Below are positions 1-11,417 of a stretch of 64,000 bases of DNA, piece after piece. The stretch spans positions 248,693 through 312,692 of the forward strand of contig NC_020176.2 in assembly GCF_000224145.3 (NCBI RefSeq), given 5' to 3'. The notes below the pieces were generated by a model. That model did not search any database, had not been told where the DNA came from, and was given only the letters and a program-made list of their open reading frames with translations. Source of the DNA: Ciona intestinalis (taxonomy: Eukaryota; Chordata; Ascidiacea; Phlebobranchia; Cionidae). The translations under genes were made by a program, and so were the position numbers. Position 1 is the stretch's first letter. Each line of letters opens with the position of its first letter.

Positions 1-3000
1 GCGTCAGTGTATATGATTGGGTTCAAAGAGCTGTTTATCGGCAAAAGAATAATTGCAGAAACAGAGTACACGAAACTCGGTAAACCTGATTCTCTGTAGC
101 TTATAAACGTCATAAGGCAAACTGGAAGCCAACAGGAAAAGTCTGTGAGAATTAGAATTGATATCTTTCGTTGAAGGTTCTTTGCGTTCTTCTGTCGTTG
201 TTCTGTTTGTTGCCTATTTGCTGTATTAGCTGAAAAGGCACCGGAGGATGTTCTTTTATAAATCGCAGCGTATGCTGCACTTATATAGAGCAAGGTAATG
301 AAGTTGAAGCTCATGATAACGGCAGAAATCTCATTCAATCCCAATTGGTCAGTGGTCAGTTTGAAATACCTCGGCAGACACACAGCACTGGCGCTGTAGT
401 AACCGAAGTACCCAACTGGTTCAGGCGCATGCCCAGGAAAGTTGGTGTTAAGAAACCGCTGCAGAACTGACCACGAACCCGTAGTGAATACGCCTTCGAC
501 ACTAACGTTTCGTTGCGTGACGGAGATCCTTTTTGTAAACGCCAGCAGTTGGTCAAACCGAATCATCTCAGTCTTTAGGTAGGGCGTAGTTTTGATCCTT
601 ATAGTAGTCACCATGTATCGGGATAGGTGGTCAGAAAGTGGAAGAAGAGCTAAAACAAAACATAGAACCCAAATGCCAATAATCCAGATAGTTGCAACCT
701 TTGTGCTAACTGTGCGCGATTTTAAAGGGAAATAGATTGTGTATAAACGATATGAAGTTAAACATACAAGCGAGAGAACCGACGCTTCACACGAGAGCAC
801 GGACAGAACTCCAATGACGTCGCAGGTTGTACTGCTTCGCCATAACAGATCTCTCCAGCAATATTGACCCGAAAATTGAGCTGACTTGATTGCGATAATT
901 AACAAAGCAACGCCCATGAGAAAATCGGCGATAGAAAGATTTAGAATTAAAAGCTTGTTAATCACAGCTACCCTTGGCGCTTGTAAAACTTTCGCCTTTT
1001 TCGAGTTTTCCCAGAGAGATTTCAGTGAAAAAAAGAAGACCAGAGCGTTACCGTTGATGGCTACGCACGCCATGAACCAGATCATTGCTCTAAGGAAGGG
1101 GGATTTAATAAGCTCCTCTCGTGACGATATATCGCTGGCTTGGAACACATTAGGTGGGCACTCGTCAGATGCGTCTGCACAATCTCTATTGCCGTCTGTC
1201 ACTTGGTCTCGACGAACAAAGAAAGGAGTTCCGCTTTCGCAGTAAAAGTGTGTGGATTCACTGCAGTTTACTTCGTCTGAATAGTCAAGGCACTCCGGAG
1301 GGAAGACCGCGTCGCATTTTTGCTTGTTGTCGATACTTACCACCTTTTTCGAACCTGTTGAACAGTTTGAGTTTAACTATATACGCTGCATGGTAGTAAA
1401 GCTTTTTAAATATAGTGACAAATATACGCTGGTTTTATACACTGGATAGGATGGAGTGAGACGACATCTGAAAAGCTTGTGACCTTTATTAAGGTGGTTC
1501 AGATAACAAAAATAAAACGCCCCTAATGTGTGTAAACGTGCCCGCAACTACCGAAACGATGTTTTTGTAAACTTCAAATGTTTTGGGGGCATTGTGGTTC
1601 TGGATATAGTAGTAGGGTAGGGTAAGATGGTCCAGGTTTTCATTTTACGTTATCGTCACATTTGGTGGTAAATAAAGAATATTTACTGAATTCTAAAACC
1701 TTATTTTAACAATTCTAATATAAGATCGTTGTTGATTGTTAAAAACCCGTTATAAATGGATGTTATAAGTGCCAACGGTATACTATATACATCTTACACC
1801 ACAGTAATAACTGAATGTATGGTATATATAATAGGGTGGGGGGAGATGGGACACCTTTAGCACATAATAACCAGATATCTTGATCGTGTTTTACACAAAT
1901 TAACAACGGTCTATGAGACTCATGGGGACATAGTTTCATCTTTCTTTGAATGTTCTTTGAGTTAAAATGTGTCCCATCTTCCTCCATCCTACTGTATCAA
2001 ACCTGTTAACCAAACGCGGTGACCAGCATCGCATTCGAAACGTCCTGAGCAATTTCGCTCGTCTTCCCCGTTTTGACATTCACTTATTCCGTTGCAAACC
2101 GAGAAACCAAAAACAAAATTGAAAGAACCACTGCAACGTCGAATTTCTAAATACACAGTCTTTGTCACATTGGGCACAACACCGGTCGGGATTTTTTGCT
2201 GTAAAATAAATAGGATTGATATTATAGTAGGGTATAGGTTGGAGCTTGTTTCGCTTTTATCGTCTCATTTGGTAGTAAACAAAGACTATTTAACGGAATT
2301 ATGAAACCGCATCTTTACGACTCCAAAGAAGCGTTGTTAATATTATTAAACACACATCATGAAGTATGTGATTTAAGCGATAACTGTATTCCATCTTATC
2401 GTACAGTACTAGAATTACAGCGAAGTTTATATACCATCATCTTCACAACGAAAGTTCATAACAACCTGTTGTTAAACTCGGCAAAAAATTGTACTTCACC
2501 TATATAACTTTCTTGTTTAAGAAATAATTTGTACAGTAGAGTGGGGAAAGATGGGACACTTTTAGCATCTAATATCCAAATATCCTAATCGTGTTTTAAA
2601 CAATTAACAACGGCCTATGGGAGTCGGAAGGATACGGTTTTATAATTCTTGAAATGTTTTTTGTTTCCTTTAAATGGGACAAGAAATTAGAATGAAAAGG
2701 TGTCTCATCTTCCCCTACATAATACTATATGATAATAAGTTACCCGAACTAATGGTATTTCAGTGCAGACTGTCGGTTTGTTTGTGCAGTTCGCTCTTTC
2801 ACTGCATTCGTCCTCCATATTTCTACATTCCGTAATCCCGTCACAACTAGAATTATAAATATAAGAAACCGTTACACTTAAGAACCATATTCCCCGATTG
2901 TTTTTTTTTTAAATTTAAAGTTATGTGCTACAAATATGCCATTTCTGACGGTTTTTTTTAAGTCACAAACGTTTTTTTAAACTCACGGGCAACGGTTATA

Positions 3001-6000
3001 TAATTCCGTAAATATTCTTTGTTTCCTATCAAATGGAACGAATAAAAGAGAACGAAAACATCTCAGATTACCCCATCCCACTATAAATAACAAGTTACAA
3101 ACTTCACGCTATGAGATTCATAGAATAAAGCGATATATAGTAGGTTGGGGTATCATGGTTCCAAAGAAGAATATTTATAGAATTATTTAACCGTATCCTG
3201 ACGACTTTATAAAAACCTCGTTAATTGTTAAAATCACGATTGGAAATATGAGATTTAGTTCCTAACTGCTAACGGTATGTCTCATTTTATCCTACATAGT
3301 GTTAATATATGGGCATAATATAACAGGCATGTATAACCAAATTTGTTAAATAATATAACGAACGCTATTTACAATTCCTTGCGATCTGCTATGTGGCCCG
3401 ACAACATTTTATATATTGGATCAACTAAGTGGTTGTAAATTTCACGTTCAATTCTTAGGTTTCTACATTGAAAACGCCTTTTGTTAAAAAGAAGACATTA
3501 GTTTACACATTATATAGTAGAGTAGGGGAAGATGGGACACCTTTTTATTTCATTTTCTCGTGCCATTTGGTAGTAAACGAAGAACATTTAAAGAATTGTA
3601 AAACCGTATCCTTACGCCTACCATAGACTGTTCTTAATTGTTTAGAACACGATCAAGATTTTCGAATATTACGTGTTAAAGGTGTCCCATCTTCCCCATC
3701 CTACTCTATCTTACACCGGGCACTGCCGAATACACTTTATTCATAAATGAGTAAAATCAAAACCGACCTCTTTGCCATTATAGGAAAGCTCTTGTTGGCC
3801 AGGTAATCAAAATTCCCATTTTCTAAAACTCTTTGAAATATATCTGGCACAGGTTGGCACACAAAGTCTTTTGTACGTGCTGGTATAAAGGCACCTGACT
3901 CTTTAGTACACCAGCGCTCATCCATTAAAGATAGATGACAATCAACAACCCCGTCGCATACTTTACTAGATGGTAAGCACACGTCATCGCATAAGAACTC
4001 TCCTGTCCTGCATTGCGAGCAAGAAGTGCTTTGATCCCCATAACAAACACTGCTGCACAAATCAGCAGCCCCAAAAGATGACGTCACGCATAGGCATTCA
4101 TCTGACAAGTCGGAGCAATCAAAGATTCCGTCACAAATCTGTCTCGGTGCGATTACTGTAGTCCCATCCATGCATAGACTGCATTGGAAAGTGTCGTTTT
4201 GGTAGCAAAGATCCGAACGGTCATCACACGAGAAATAAGAATCTTTCAGACTCCATTGCGGAATGATGCAATACTTCTGCATATTAGATAAGCCAAAATA
4301 TCCCTTCTGGCATTTGAACCCGGGCCCAACTGTGAATATGTCGTCTTCCACATTGGGGCAGTCGGCGTATGGATCACACGCATAAGACCAATGCAGGCAA
4401 GTCCTATGTAAGGTATCGTTCGGGCAACGAAACATCACCGGTTCTTCGCATTCTTCAATCTCATCAGTACAGTCACCACAGTGGTTAAGGCCGTCACATA
4501 AATAAGACACTGGAATACACCTTAACGAAACCTTACATTGAAAACTTCCATCTGGACAAGAACCGTTTAACGGGACAGTCGATTCATCGCTACCGTCAGT
4601 GCAATCCGTTCTATCGTTTAGCTGCCACGTTTTTGGAATACACCGTCTCTCAGGACTTAAAGGTGGTTGGTTAATTCCTAAGCAATCAAACTCGGTATCC
4701 AAACAAATCATGTTTGTCTCTTCATCCGAACCATCATCACAGTCTTCATAACCATCATTTACTCTGTACCTCGCGACACACCGACCGTTCCCAGGGCACC
4801 GAAACTCCTTCCTTTGGTCGCAAACCAGCGCCGACTGCTCGTCGGTTCCTTGGTAACAATCATCCACCCCATCCATTACCCATTCACGAGGAATACATTT
4901 AGTGGAATTTCCATCAAATCCGCAACGTATTTCGGTGTTGGCGCATGCAGGTAATGAGGCATCTTCATCGCTAGTGTCATCGGGAATAAGCATGGTAGCG
5001 CAGTCGTATTTACCATCCATTACTTTCCAACGTTGTATACACTTCCGACTCTTAGCGCATGTGAACTCTGAGATTCAATCAGTGTTATTATGACAACTAT
5101 GTTACAACTTAAAAATATGTATATAGTACAATGGGGGAAGATAGGGCACAGTTTCGCTCTATTTTCTCGTCTTATTTAGTAGTAGACAAAGAGCATTCAA
5201 AACATATAAAACCGTATTCTTATAACTCTCATCGACTGTTGTTAATTGTTAAAAACACGGTTAGAATATTTGGATAATATGTGCTAAAATTGTCCCGTCT
5301 TTCCCAACCCTACTATATATAATCGCTCTGTTACGCTTCGGTGACAATGTATAAGACGCACGCACACACCATACCAATCAAGCCGCATTATAACCCCTAA
5401 CCGAAGTGTATGTATCAGATTGGTCATAAAGAGGGGATGATGGCCGCGAACCAGTCTGTATATTTCAAGTATTAACTAAAAAGTTTAATCAATTGTTTAT
5501 AACAGAGTGTATATTGTTATTATAGTAGAGTGGGGGAAGATGGGACACCTTTAACACATAATATCCAAATAGCCTGATCGTGTTTTAAACAATTAACAAC
5601 GGTCTGTGGAAGTCGTGAAGATGCGGTTTTATAATTCATTGAATGTTCTTTGTTTACTACTAAATGGAAAGAGAAAACTAAACGAAAAGGTATCCCATCT
5701 TCCCCCATCCTATTATATATATAGCAAGCAAACATGAATGAGTTCGTCTACACATCGGTATATATACTAACTGTGGGGTAAGATGGATACCGTTAACATA
5801 TAGTAGCCAATATTTTTGTGAGGATACGGTTATATAATTCTCTATAAATACACTTTGTTTACTACCAAATGGTACGATAAAGGTGAATATACGAGCCCCA
5901 TCTTACCCCAACCTACTACAGAGTTGGGAAAGTCACGTTGTGTAATGTTTCAACACATATTTTTATTATTTTATTAATTAAGTTGTTTAGAAACACAATA

Positions 6001-8335
6001 AGAAGGGTCCAAACTTGTATTGATGTCAAGTCTGTATTAATGCTAATGGGGGTCACTTTCAACATCATTTATAATTGTCATTCATATTTACCTCCTGGAT
6101 TCTATACTGAAACATGTCTGTTAATAAATACGCAAGTGCACAGTGACTTTTCAAACATACTGTATACATGTTAAACATTGGTATACCTTCCTCTTCGCGA
6201 CATGGCAGAATAAACTGTTCGTTTTCAGTGCAGCTATCCGCTGTGTTGATATTATGTCTTTGCGCACAGCGGTTGCTGAAACGACACTTCACCTCGTTGT
6301 CGTTGCATTGAAAATAACCTGAGTAAGTATTTAAGTTGTTTACTTTATAGAATGCAACTTGGGGTGGCCAGTGAGGTAGCTGATTTGCGCGCTAATACGT
6401 AATGATAAATTATTGCATTGACGTTGCTGGCAGTATAAACCATCGCATGTAAAGGCTAAAATAACGCGGTGTTAATGTTGTAACGATTTTGCGATACGTT
6501 TAGGACAGGGGAAGATGGGACACCTTTACCAAACAATATCTCAATATTCTGATCGTTTTTAAACAATTAACACCGGTTTATGGGAGTCGGGGGAATACGG
6601 TTTTAAAATTCTTTGGATATTTTTCTTTACTACCAAGGTACGGGAAAATAGAGTAAAAAGGTGTCTCATCTTCCCCAAACCTACTATATGTTGTTAATTC
6701 GTACACTGTACGGGTAAATGAATGCCTACACAGTAATGTGGCAGTGGTAATATATTTAGCAACAGTTTAGCCTAACGCAATACCGTATTATAAAAAGCAT
6801 GGGTTTCTGTATAAGTGATGCTGGGAGAGGAACGAAAATAAAGTCCATTGTTTGATGGAACGTGCAAATACTCAATACTGGTACAACAATACATACTCTT
6901 ACTCAATTGAGTCAGAAATCGAAAGCGATAATCAAGTTATTTATAAAACGCAAAGAAGGGAATTAGCAGCAAAACAAAAATTGTTAAAACACGCTATGGG
7001 TAAAAGGTTTGGGAAAGAGTGTCAGTTAAAAGGCGTGGCTGATACCACTAAGCACATACGTCATTTCATTGTGCGAATTTCAAATCCCATTATTTTGCTT
7101 CAAGATCGCAATATTTTACAATAGTTCACCTGCTTCCTCGTCGGCGTTATTATCGCAGTCTCGGCCGAGATTCCTTAGAAGACGTCGAGGGATGCACTGG
7201 CCATTGCCGCAGTCAAACAAACCGTCCTCACCCCGACACGCCTGCTGCAGATGGTCCAAGTTTAAAGCGTCTGTAACTTAACGAAAATATTTCTGTATAA
7301 GAACAAACTTACGTCTTGTAATTTAGGGGTCTACTCTGCTTTATGATTTTTTTCTATAGTATGGGGAAAAGATAGGATGCGGGCAAGAAAAAAAAACAGT
7401 TTTTTACTTCTCAACAGCAGTACTTTCTTTACTGTTGATAAGTAAAATTCGATGATGAATCAATGCCACATTTTTAAAATACCTGAAATTCAGTAAGATG
7501 GTCATTATGAATGCTTGCTGAATCGTAAATAAACTGCCAAAATTTTGTGGTTTGTGAGTTCGAATCACTAAACCGCGAGTTAATAAAATATGCTGAAACA
7601 TTACGTACAGTTTGTTTTTGTGTAATACAATCAATTTGGTCCTGCTAGAAAAAATAGATATATAGTATAGGGGGATGGGGGAAATCGGAAACTTAAGCAC
7701 ATTCTGCCCAATATTTAAAAATCAAAACGGATGACGGTTTTGGGTAATATCACAAATTAGTATTATTATTCCTTTCTTATTTATAACAACAATTCCAAAA
7801 ATATATTAAAACACATGAGGAGTTATTTAGCGACAACAACAGGTGAAGTTCGCACAACAGGCAAAATTTTACAAATTCGTAAACATACAGGGTAAGACGG
7901 GACAGTTTAAAATTAGTGTTAGGTTTGATTAATAAATGATATTTTTTATAAGAAACACACGTAAACACCACGAAATATTACAGTATATTATTGTATGAAA
8001 ATTGGTATTGTTTAAACGATAATGGGTATTGTTCGAATTTCAATAGATAAATATTGTATCTTACAAATGCATATGAACTTGTAGTAACAGAAAATTGATT
8101 ATAACTATTAATAAATAGTTCTGTAACACTTTTTTTCTGAATATCCTTAAATGGGGGTTTGTAAAAAGAAAATTAAAAAGGTCTCGTCCGACAAAAGTGT
8201 CCCATCTTCCCCCACCCTACTATATACATATTTATAGGGGTCATCTTAATCACAAAATGATGAACTAAGTTCACATTTACCTGTGTAGCAACAACAGAAT
8301 GAAACTCCAAATAGAAGAGAACGAAACAGTAGCAT
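1..8335 (-). CDS. LDLa-repeat 7TM receptor (LGR/relaxin receptor/GRL101-like), 3' end off window
   Basis: Seven exons joined in phase: 8335-8281, 7270-7130, 6318-6187, 5067-3768, 2846-2744, 2198-2003 and 1353 to the left edge (about 1090 aa seen). Exon 1 encodes a signal peptide (MLLFRSLLFGVSFCCC). Exons 2 to 6 and the start of exon 7 hold about 15 LDL-receptor class A repeats, many with the calcium-binding pattern CDGxxDCxDxSDE; the 1.3-kb exon 4 alone has nine. Exon 7 then encodes a rhodopsin-type 7TM domain: GN in TM1, LSIADFLMG in TM2, TDFSCWLPV in TM6 and LPINSSLNPIIYT in TM7. The TM2, TM6 and TM7 motifs are those of leucine-rich-repeat receptors and relaxin receptors. No leucine-rich repeats are seen between the LDLa array and TM1, unlike RXFP1/2. 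The DRY position after TM3 reads SYR. It is expected to be a plasma membrane receptor; the ligand is unknown. Introns carry at least ten MITEs. The C-terminal tail after TM7 lies outside the window. Confidence 0.88.
1605..1797. repeat. MITE copy, degenerate
   Basis: Starts TATAGTAGTAGGGTAGGGTA and keeps the internal core (TTTGGTGGTAAATAAAGAA). The right end is eroded. It lies in the last intron of the 7TM receptor gene. Confidence 0.6.
1826..1996. repeat. MITE copy with terminal inverted repeats
   Basis: Left end ATAGGGTGGGGGGAGATGGG, right end CCCATCTTCCTCCATCCTAC. These are inverted copies of each other, flanked by TA-rich sequence. Its right end nearly touches the receptor exon at 2003. 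Confidence 0.75.
2223..2409. repeat. MITE copy, degenerate
   Basis: Left end TATAGTAGGGTATAGGTTGG, right end CCATCTTATCGTACAGTA, with the family core CATTTGGTAGTAAACAAAGA between them. Confidence 0.6.
2532..2730. repeat. MITE copy
   Basis: Ends CAGTAGAGTGGGGAAAGATG and CTCATCTTCCCCTACATAAT are inverted repeats. The core is in the opposite orientation to the copy at 2223. Confidence 0.75.
3134..3300. repeat. MITE copy, degenerate
   Basis: Left end TATATAGTAGGTTGGGGTAT, right end CTCATTTTATCCTACATAGT; the core is eroded. Confidence 0.55.
3512..3709. repeat. MITE copy, well preserved
   Basis: Terminal inverted repeats GTAGAGTAGGGGAAGATGGG and CCCATCTTCCCCATCCTACT are intact. The core has TTTGGTAGTAAACGAAGAAC. 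It ends about 60 bp from the large LDLa exon. Confidence 0.8.
5121..5318. repeat. MITE copy
   Basis: Ends AGTACAATGGGGGAAGATAG and CCGTCTTTCCCAACCCTACT are inverted repeats. It lies just upstream of the large LDLa exon. Confidence 0.7.
5519..5718. repeat. MITE copy, well preserved
   Basis: Ends TAGTAGAGTGGGGGAAGATG and CATCTTCCCCCATCCTATTA are inverted repeats. The whole 200-bp unit is recognisable. Confidence 0.8.
5771..5920. repeat. MITE copy, shortened
   Basis: Ends CTGTGGGGTAAGATGGATAC and CCCCATCTTACCCCAACCTA are inverted repeats around a 110-bp remnant of the core. Confidence 0.65.
6501..6689. repeat. MITE copy
   Basis: Ends TAGGACAGGGGAAGATGGGA and CTCATCTTCCCCAAACCTAC are inverted repeats. 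It sits in the intron between LDLa exons 2 and 3 of the receptor. Confidence 0.7.
7660..8224. repeat. Possible long or composite MITE
   Basis: MITE-like ends (ATAGTATAGGGGGATGGGGG at the left, CCCATCTTCCCCCACCCTAC at the right) are about 565 bp apart, with another partial end near 7889. Either a longer family member or nested fragments. Confidence 0.4.
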
Positions 8336-8381
8336 ACCTAACTTTAAAAGATTAAAAATTCTTGGAAATAGATTACAGAAT

Positions 8382-8580
8382 ATGTAGTATCCTACAAGAT
8401 GGGACAGAATCTAACAACCTCATATTTCCTGATCGTGTTTTGAACAATTAACAACGTTCTTCTAGAGTCGCGGATATACGGTTATATAATTGTTTAAATG
8501 TTCTTTGTTTACTACCAAATAAGACAAGAAAAAAAATGAAAACGTCTTTATACCCCCTCCTCCCCCCTTTCATATGTGCT
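8382..8580. repeat. MITE copy, degenerate
   Basis: Left part ATCCTACAAGATGGGACAGA and the core (GTTTACTACCAAATAAGACA) match the family in reverse; the right end is a C-rich remnant. It lies just upstream of the receptor start codon at 8335. Confidence 0.5.
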
Positions 8581-8837
8581 TTATTAAAATCTCTAGCCAA
8601 ATAATGTCTGAAGCTACAATAGATTTCGTTTGCTTGTACATGACATGATGATCTTAATATTGGCTTTAAGTTATTTATACATAAAAGTGGTTTGAATTTT
8701 CCTTTTTGGTTGGCTCGCTAAAACGAAACCGATGATGTTATTGGGTTTCAACGCACGATGTAGCGTAAACAATTTAGCGGAAACTTATTTATACGCGTGA
8801 TGCAACAAGCACCATGATTGACGTAATACGTGTTATT

Positions 8838-9012
8838 TATAGTGGGGTGGGGCAAGATGGTACATGTTTTCATTCTTCTTTATCGTTCCATTCGGTAGTA
8901 AATAAAGAATATTTACAGAATTGTAAAGTCGTAACAGTGCGACAATACAAGAGCGTTATTAACTGTTAAAAAAACGGTGAGTAAATATGGGATTCGGGTG
9001 CTAACGTATTTT
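8838..9012. repeat. MITE copy, truncated
   Basis: Left end ATAGTGGGGTGGGGCAAGAT and the core TTCGGTAGTAAATAAAGAAT are present. The right inverted repeat is missing near 9012. Confidence 0.6.
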
Positions 9013-9187
9013 TTTTCTCAATGCAGTAACTTTATTGAACACCCAAAGCAACAAAATACACATGTGGCTGTACAAGAAGTGAAGAGGGAATGACGCAGAA
9101 GGTAATCGCCAAAACTGAAAGATGGGTCAGTTTTATAATTTCTCTACGAAGGCTATGAACCTCTTTTTATCGAATGTGAAAAGAGGT

Positions 9188-9258
9188 TGCATTGGCCGGG
9201 AATCGAATCCGGGCCCCCCGCGTGGTAGGCGAGGATTCTACCACTGAACCACCAATGC
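9188..9258 (-). tRNA. tRNA-Gly, anticodon ACC
   Basis: The minus strand folds as a 71-nt cloverleaf. It has acceptor arms GCATTGG and CCAATGC with discriminator A, D-stem GTTC/GAAT, anticodon stem CTCGC/GCGGG and loop CTACCAC, giving anticodon ACC. TTTT follows within ten bases, a likely Pol III stop. It is nearly identical to the usual animal tRNA-Gly(GCC), but position 34 is A instead of G. Position 53 is also A instead of the near-invariant G, so the last T-stem pair is A-C and the B box is altered. It may be a rare A34 glycine tRNA (inosine-modified if used) or a decaying copy. Confidence 0.85.
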
Positions 9259-9763
9259 TGGTGATAACGTATTACCCCATAATTTCAAAGTGGGAAGTGT
9301 TTTGGGCCAAAGGGTGAATGGGTTCGAATCCCACTTCTGACAAAGATTTTACCAAGCAAACGATGGCATCAAACTAAATTTAAATAAACATTGTTTTAAT
9401 CAGAGCGTCGAAGAACTTTTAATGGAAGTTTTAGCGTAAGTTATGTTTACAATTTGTTTCAACCCATATAAGTGACCACTGGGTTGGAACAATTGTCGTT
9501 AAATGTTTTCCAAGCACACATATACCCACAATGGTAGCAGCATTAAGCCTCGATCCTATATAGCGGAATACAACTACGATGATATTAATAAATGACATTC
9601 AATCATCACAACGTTATAAATCTCATGGGAAGCTGATGGTTTCCGAGCTGATTTGCTTCAATTAGAATTGTATTGAGCGAATATGCTGGCCCAAGTATAT
9701 AGCTACTAATATGCAGTGTTTCTGAGTGTTGGGGCAAAATAACTGGATCCCAGGCACTATAGA
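9259..9763. other. Intergenic between tRNA-Gly and the DOMON gene
   Basis: Holds the tRNA-Leu fragment and, near 9531-9560, a short stretch (AATGGTAGCAGCATTAAGCC) also found in tRNA-like SINE fragments elsewhere in the window. Otherwise featureless. Confidence 0.5.
9314..9342 (+). pseudogene. 3' fragment of a tRNA-Leu
   Basis: GGGTTCGAATCCCACTTCTG followed by ACA matches the T arm, 3' acceptor strand and discriminator of animal tRNA-Leu genes, and AAGATTTT follows. No matching 5' half (GTCAGAA-like) lies upstream, so this is a fragment. It sits 55 bp from the tRNA-Gly gene on the opposite strand. Confidence 0.6.
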
Positions 9764-11417
9764 ATGAAAATGGCCAATAAGATGTTTCTATTTAGAATAA
9801 ACGGAATGTGTTTTTATTATTTACTAATCGCCGCAGTAGTTTCGGAAAGCTATTCTGCAAACGCGAATCAGGTAAACTATATGCTGTGGTTTTACTCTAA
9901 TTTTTAAAATTTCGTTTTATTTTTTCCTAAAATTAGTGTTTTGCTAAAATTCGTTTTTAAAATGTTGGCTTCGTCATGGATGAATGATTTTTGTTTTCAG
10001 GATGACGTCACAATAACAGCTGGTGGCGGATATTGGAACTTGACACTAGGTGGCAGTGTAGCTTGGGAAGAAACCGGAAGCGGTTCGATGAGATTCGTCA
10101 TACAAAGCGTCACATCCGGTTACGTTGCCATGGCAATATCACGTGACAGTTTAATGGTAAGAGGAATTCCATGGGTACATGGCGGGCAACAACAGACGTT
10201 ATAACATGGTTGTTCTGTTTCATACACTTCGTGCCACCTTACGAGTTACCACGTATGTAACTTCGTGGGTAATTTTTGCGCGACTTTTCGTAAATCCTTA
10301 ACTGATATTAGGAACCCATATATTAAATAATTACAAAACCTATGTTTTCCAGGGTGACGACGATTGCTACATCTGTATGGTAGGTGGCGCCACCTCGCGG
10401 GGTCTTGTGTGGAAAACAGCATACCTTCCCCCACACCAAACACCAGTAGATGTTAAAACAAAGGTATATCTACTATCTAGTGTTATTATAAGTGTGAATA
10501 CATAGAAGGAACAATGTTCACATATAGTTTAAGTATATTTTTCCGTATCCTAACGATTCTAGAAGAGTCGAAAAAAATAAACGGGTTCATGTTGTCTATT
10601 TCGTATAAGGTATATGTTATATCAGACACACAAACTAATATGATCCCCACCCCACAGGAAAAGTATCACTACAAAATTCGATTTGTGAATGGGGTCATAA
10701 CGTGCTCGTTTATTCGGCCTTATGACGTCACAAAGCGTATCAATGGAACAATGACCACTTGGGATTTAAACAATGGGAAGTTCAACCTTCTATTTGCGAG
10801 GGGTTACGTCACAGATGGTTCGATGGTTTATCACAGTGGTGATCGTGAACGAACAATGAAATCGATAAAGTTTGTTAAGTCGAGCGGTAAGGCTTATGAT
10901 GACGTCATAATGTATTAATAATAATCAATTTTTGGTGCTCGGTTGTGGTAGCGAAGATTACGTAACTCGTAATTAGCTGGCACATGGTGTATGAAACAAA
11001 ACATCCGTGTTATAACGACCATCGTTGGCCGCCATGGGAACAGTTTCATTCATTCATTATAGAATAAAAAGAAAAGACAGATTATAGTGACGAAACGACG
11101 GTGTTAATACTTACTTACGGTTAAAAGCATATAATAGGGTGGGGTAAGATGGGACATCCTTTGCACATTTTATTCAAATATGCTGTTCGTATTTTTAACA
11201 GTTAACAACGGTCTATGGGGATCGTAAGGATTTTGTTTTATAATTCTTGAAATTATATTTACACCTAATTAACAAACGAAACTATCTTTGTTAAACATTC
11301 TTTTCAGATTATTACGTCACTACAGCGTCTATGTCGTCAACAACATCTAGTGGGAGCTTTAATTCATTGGAACTGTGGTTAATGAGTTTGGCTTTGCTGT
11401 TAGCAATGTTAATCTAA
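9764..11417 (+). CDS. DOMON-domain protein, secreted or GPI-anchored
   Basis: Exons 9764-9871, 10001-10156, 10353-10463, 10658-10886 and 11308-11417 join in phase to about 237 aa. Residues 1 to about 33 form a signal peptide. The rest up to about residue 165 is a DOMON-type fold (GYWNLTLGG, SGYVAMAISRDSLM, GDDDCYICMVGG) like that of ferric-chelate reductase 1 ectodomains, a family thought to bind haem or sugar. No cytochrome b561 part follows. The last exon encodes a Ser/Thr-rich stretch and a hydrophobic end (LWLMSLALLLAMLI), typical of a GPI-attachment signal. If the AGCG|GTAAGG donor at 10886 is not used, exon 4 reads on to a stop at 10918 and gives a 211-aa secreted form without the anchor. 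Confidence 0.8.
10173..10280. repeat. Dispersed ~100-bp repeat (family B)
   Basis: Shares the string family 'CAACAACAGxCGTTATAACA ... GTTTCATACAC ... GAGTTACCACGTATGTAACT' with copies near 11760, 16753, 25901, 52640 and 63148. It lies in an intron of the DOMON gene. Probably a SINE-related element. Confidence 0.6.
11131..11255. repeat. MITE copy, left half
   Basis: ATAATAGGGTGGGGTAAGAT followed by half of the family core. The right end is missing. It lies in the last intron of the DOMON gene. Confidence 0.55.

Larger units (their letters stand above)
8336..9187. other. Intergenic region upstream of the 7TM receptor
   Basis: Between the receptor start codon (8335, minus) and the tRNA gene. 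Two MITE copies fill much of it. No coding exon was recognised and no clear promoter motif stands out. Confidence 0.6.

Noticed and set aside
886-1396. Plus-strand frames opposite the 7TM exon
   Set aside because: The minus strand encodes a clear 7TM domain over the same bases.
6855-7124. Plus-strand frame of 89 codons in a receptor intron
   Set aside because: Open with an ATG and rich in Lys, but no recognisable domain, no splice partners, and it lies antisense within an intron of a well-supported gene.
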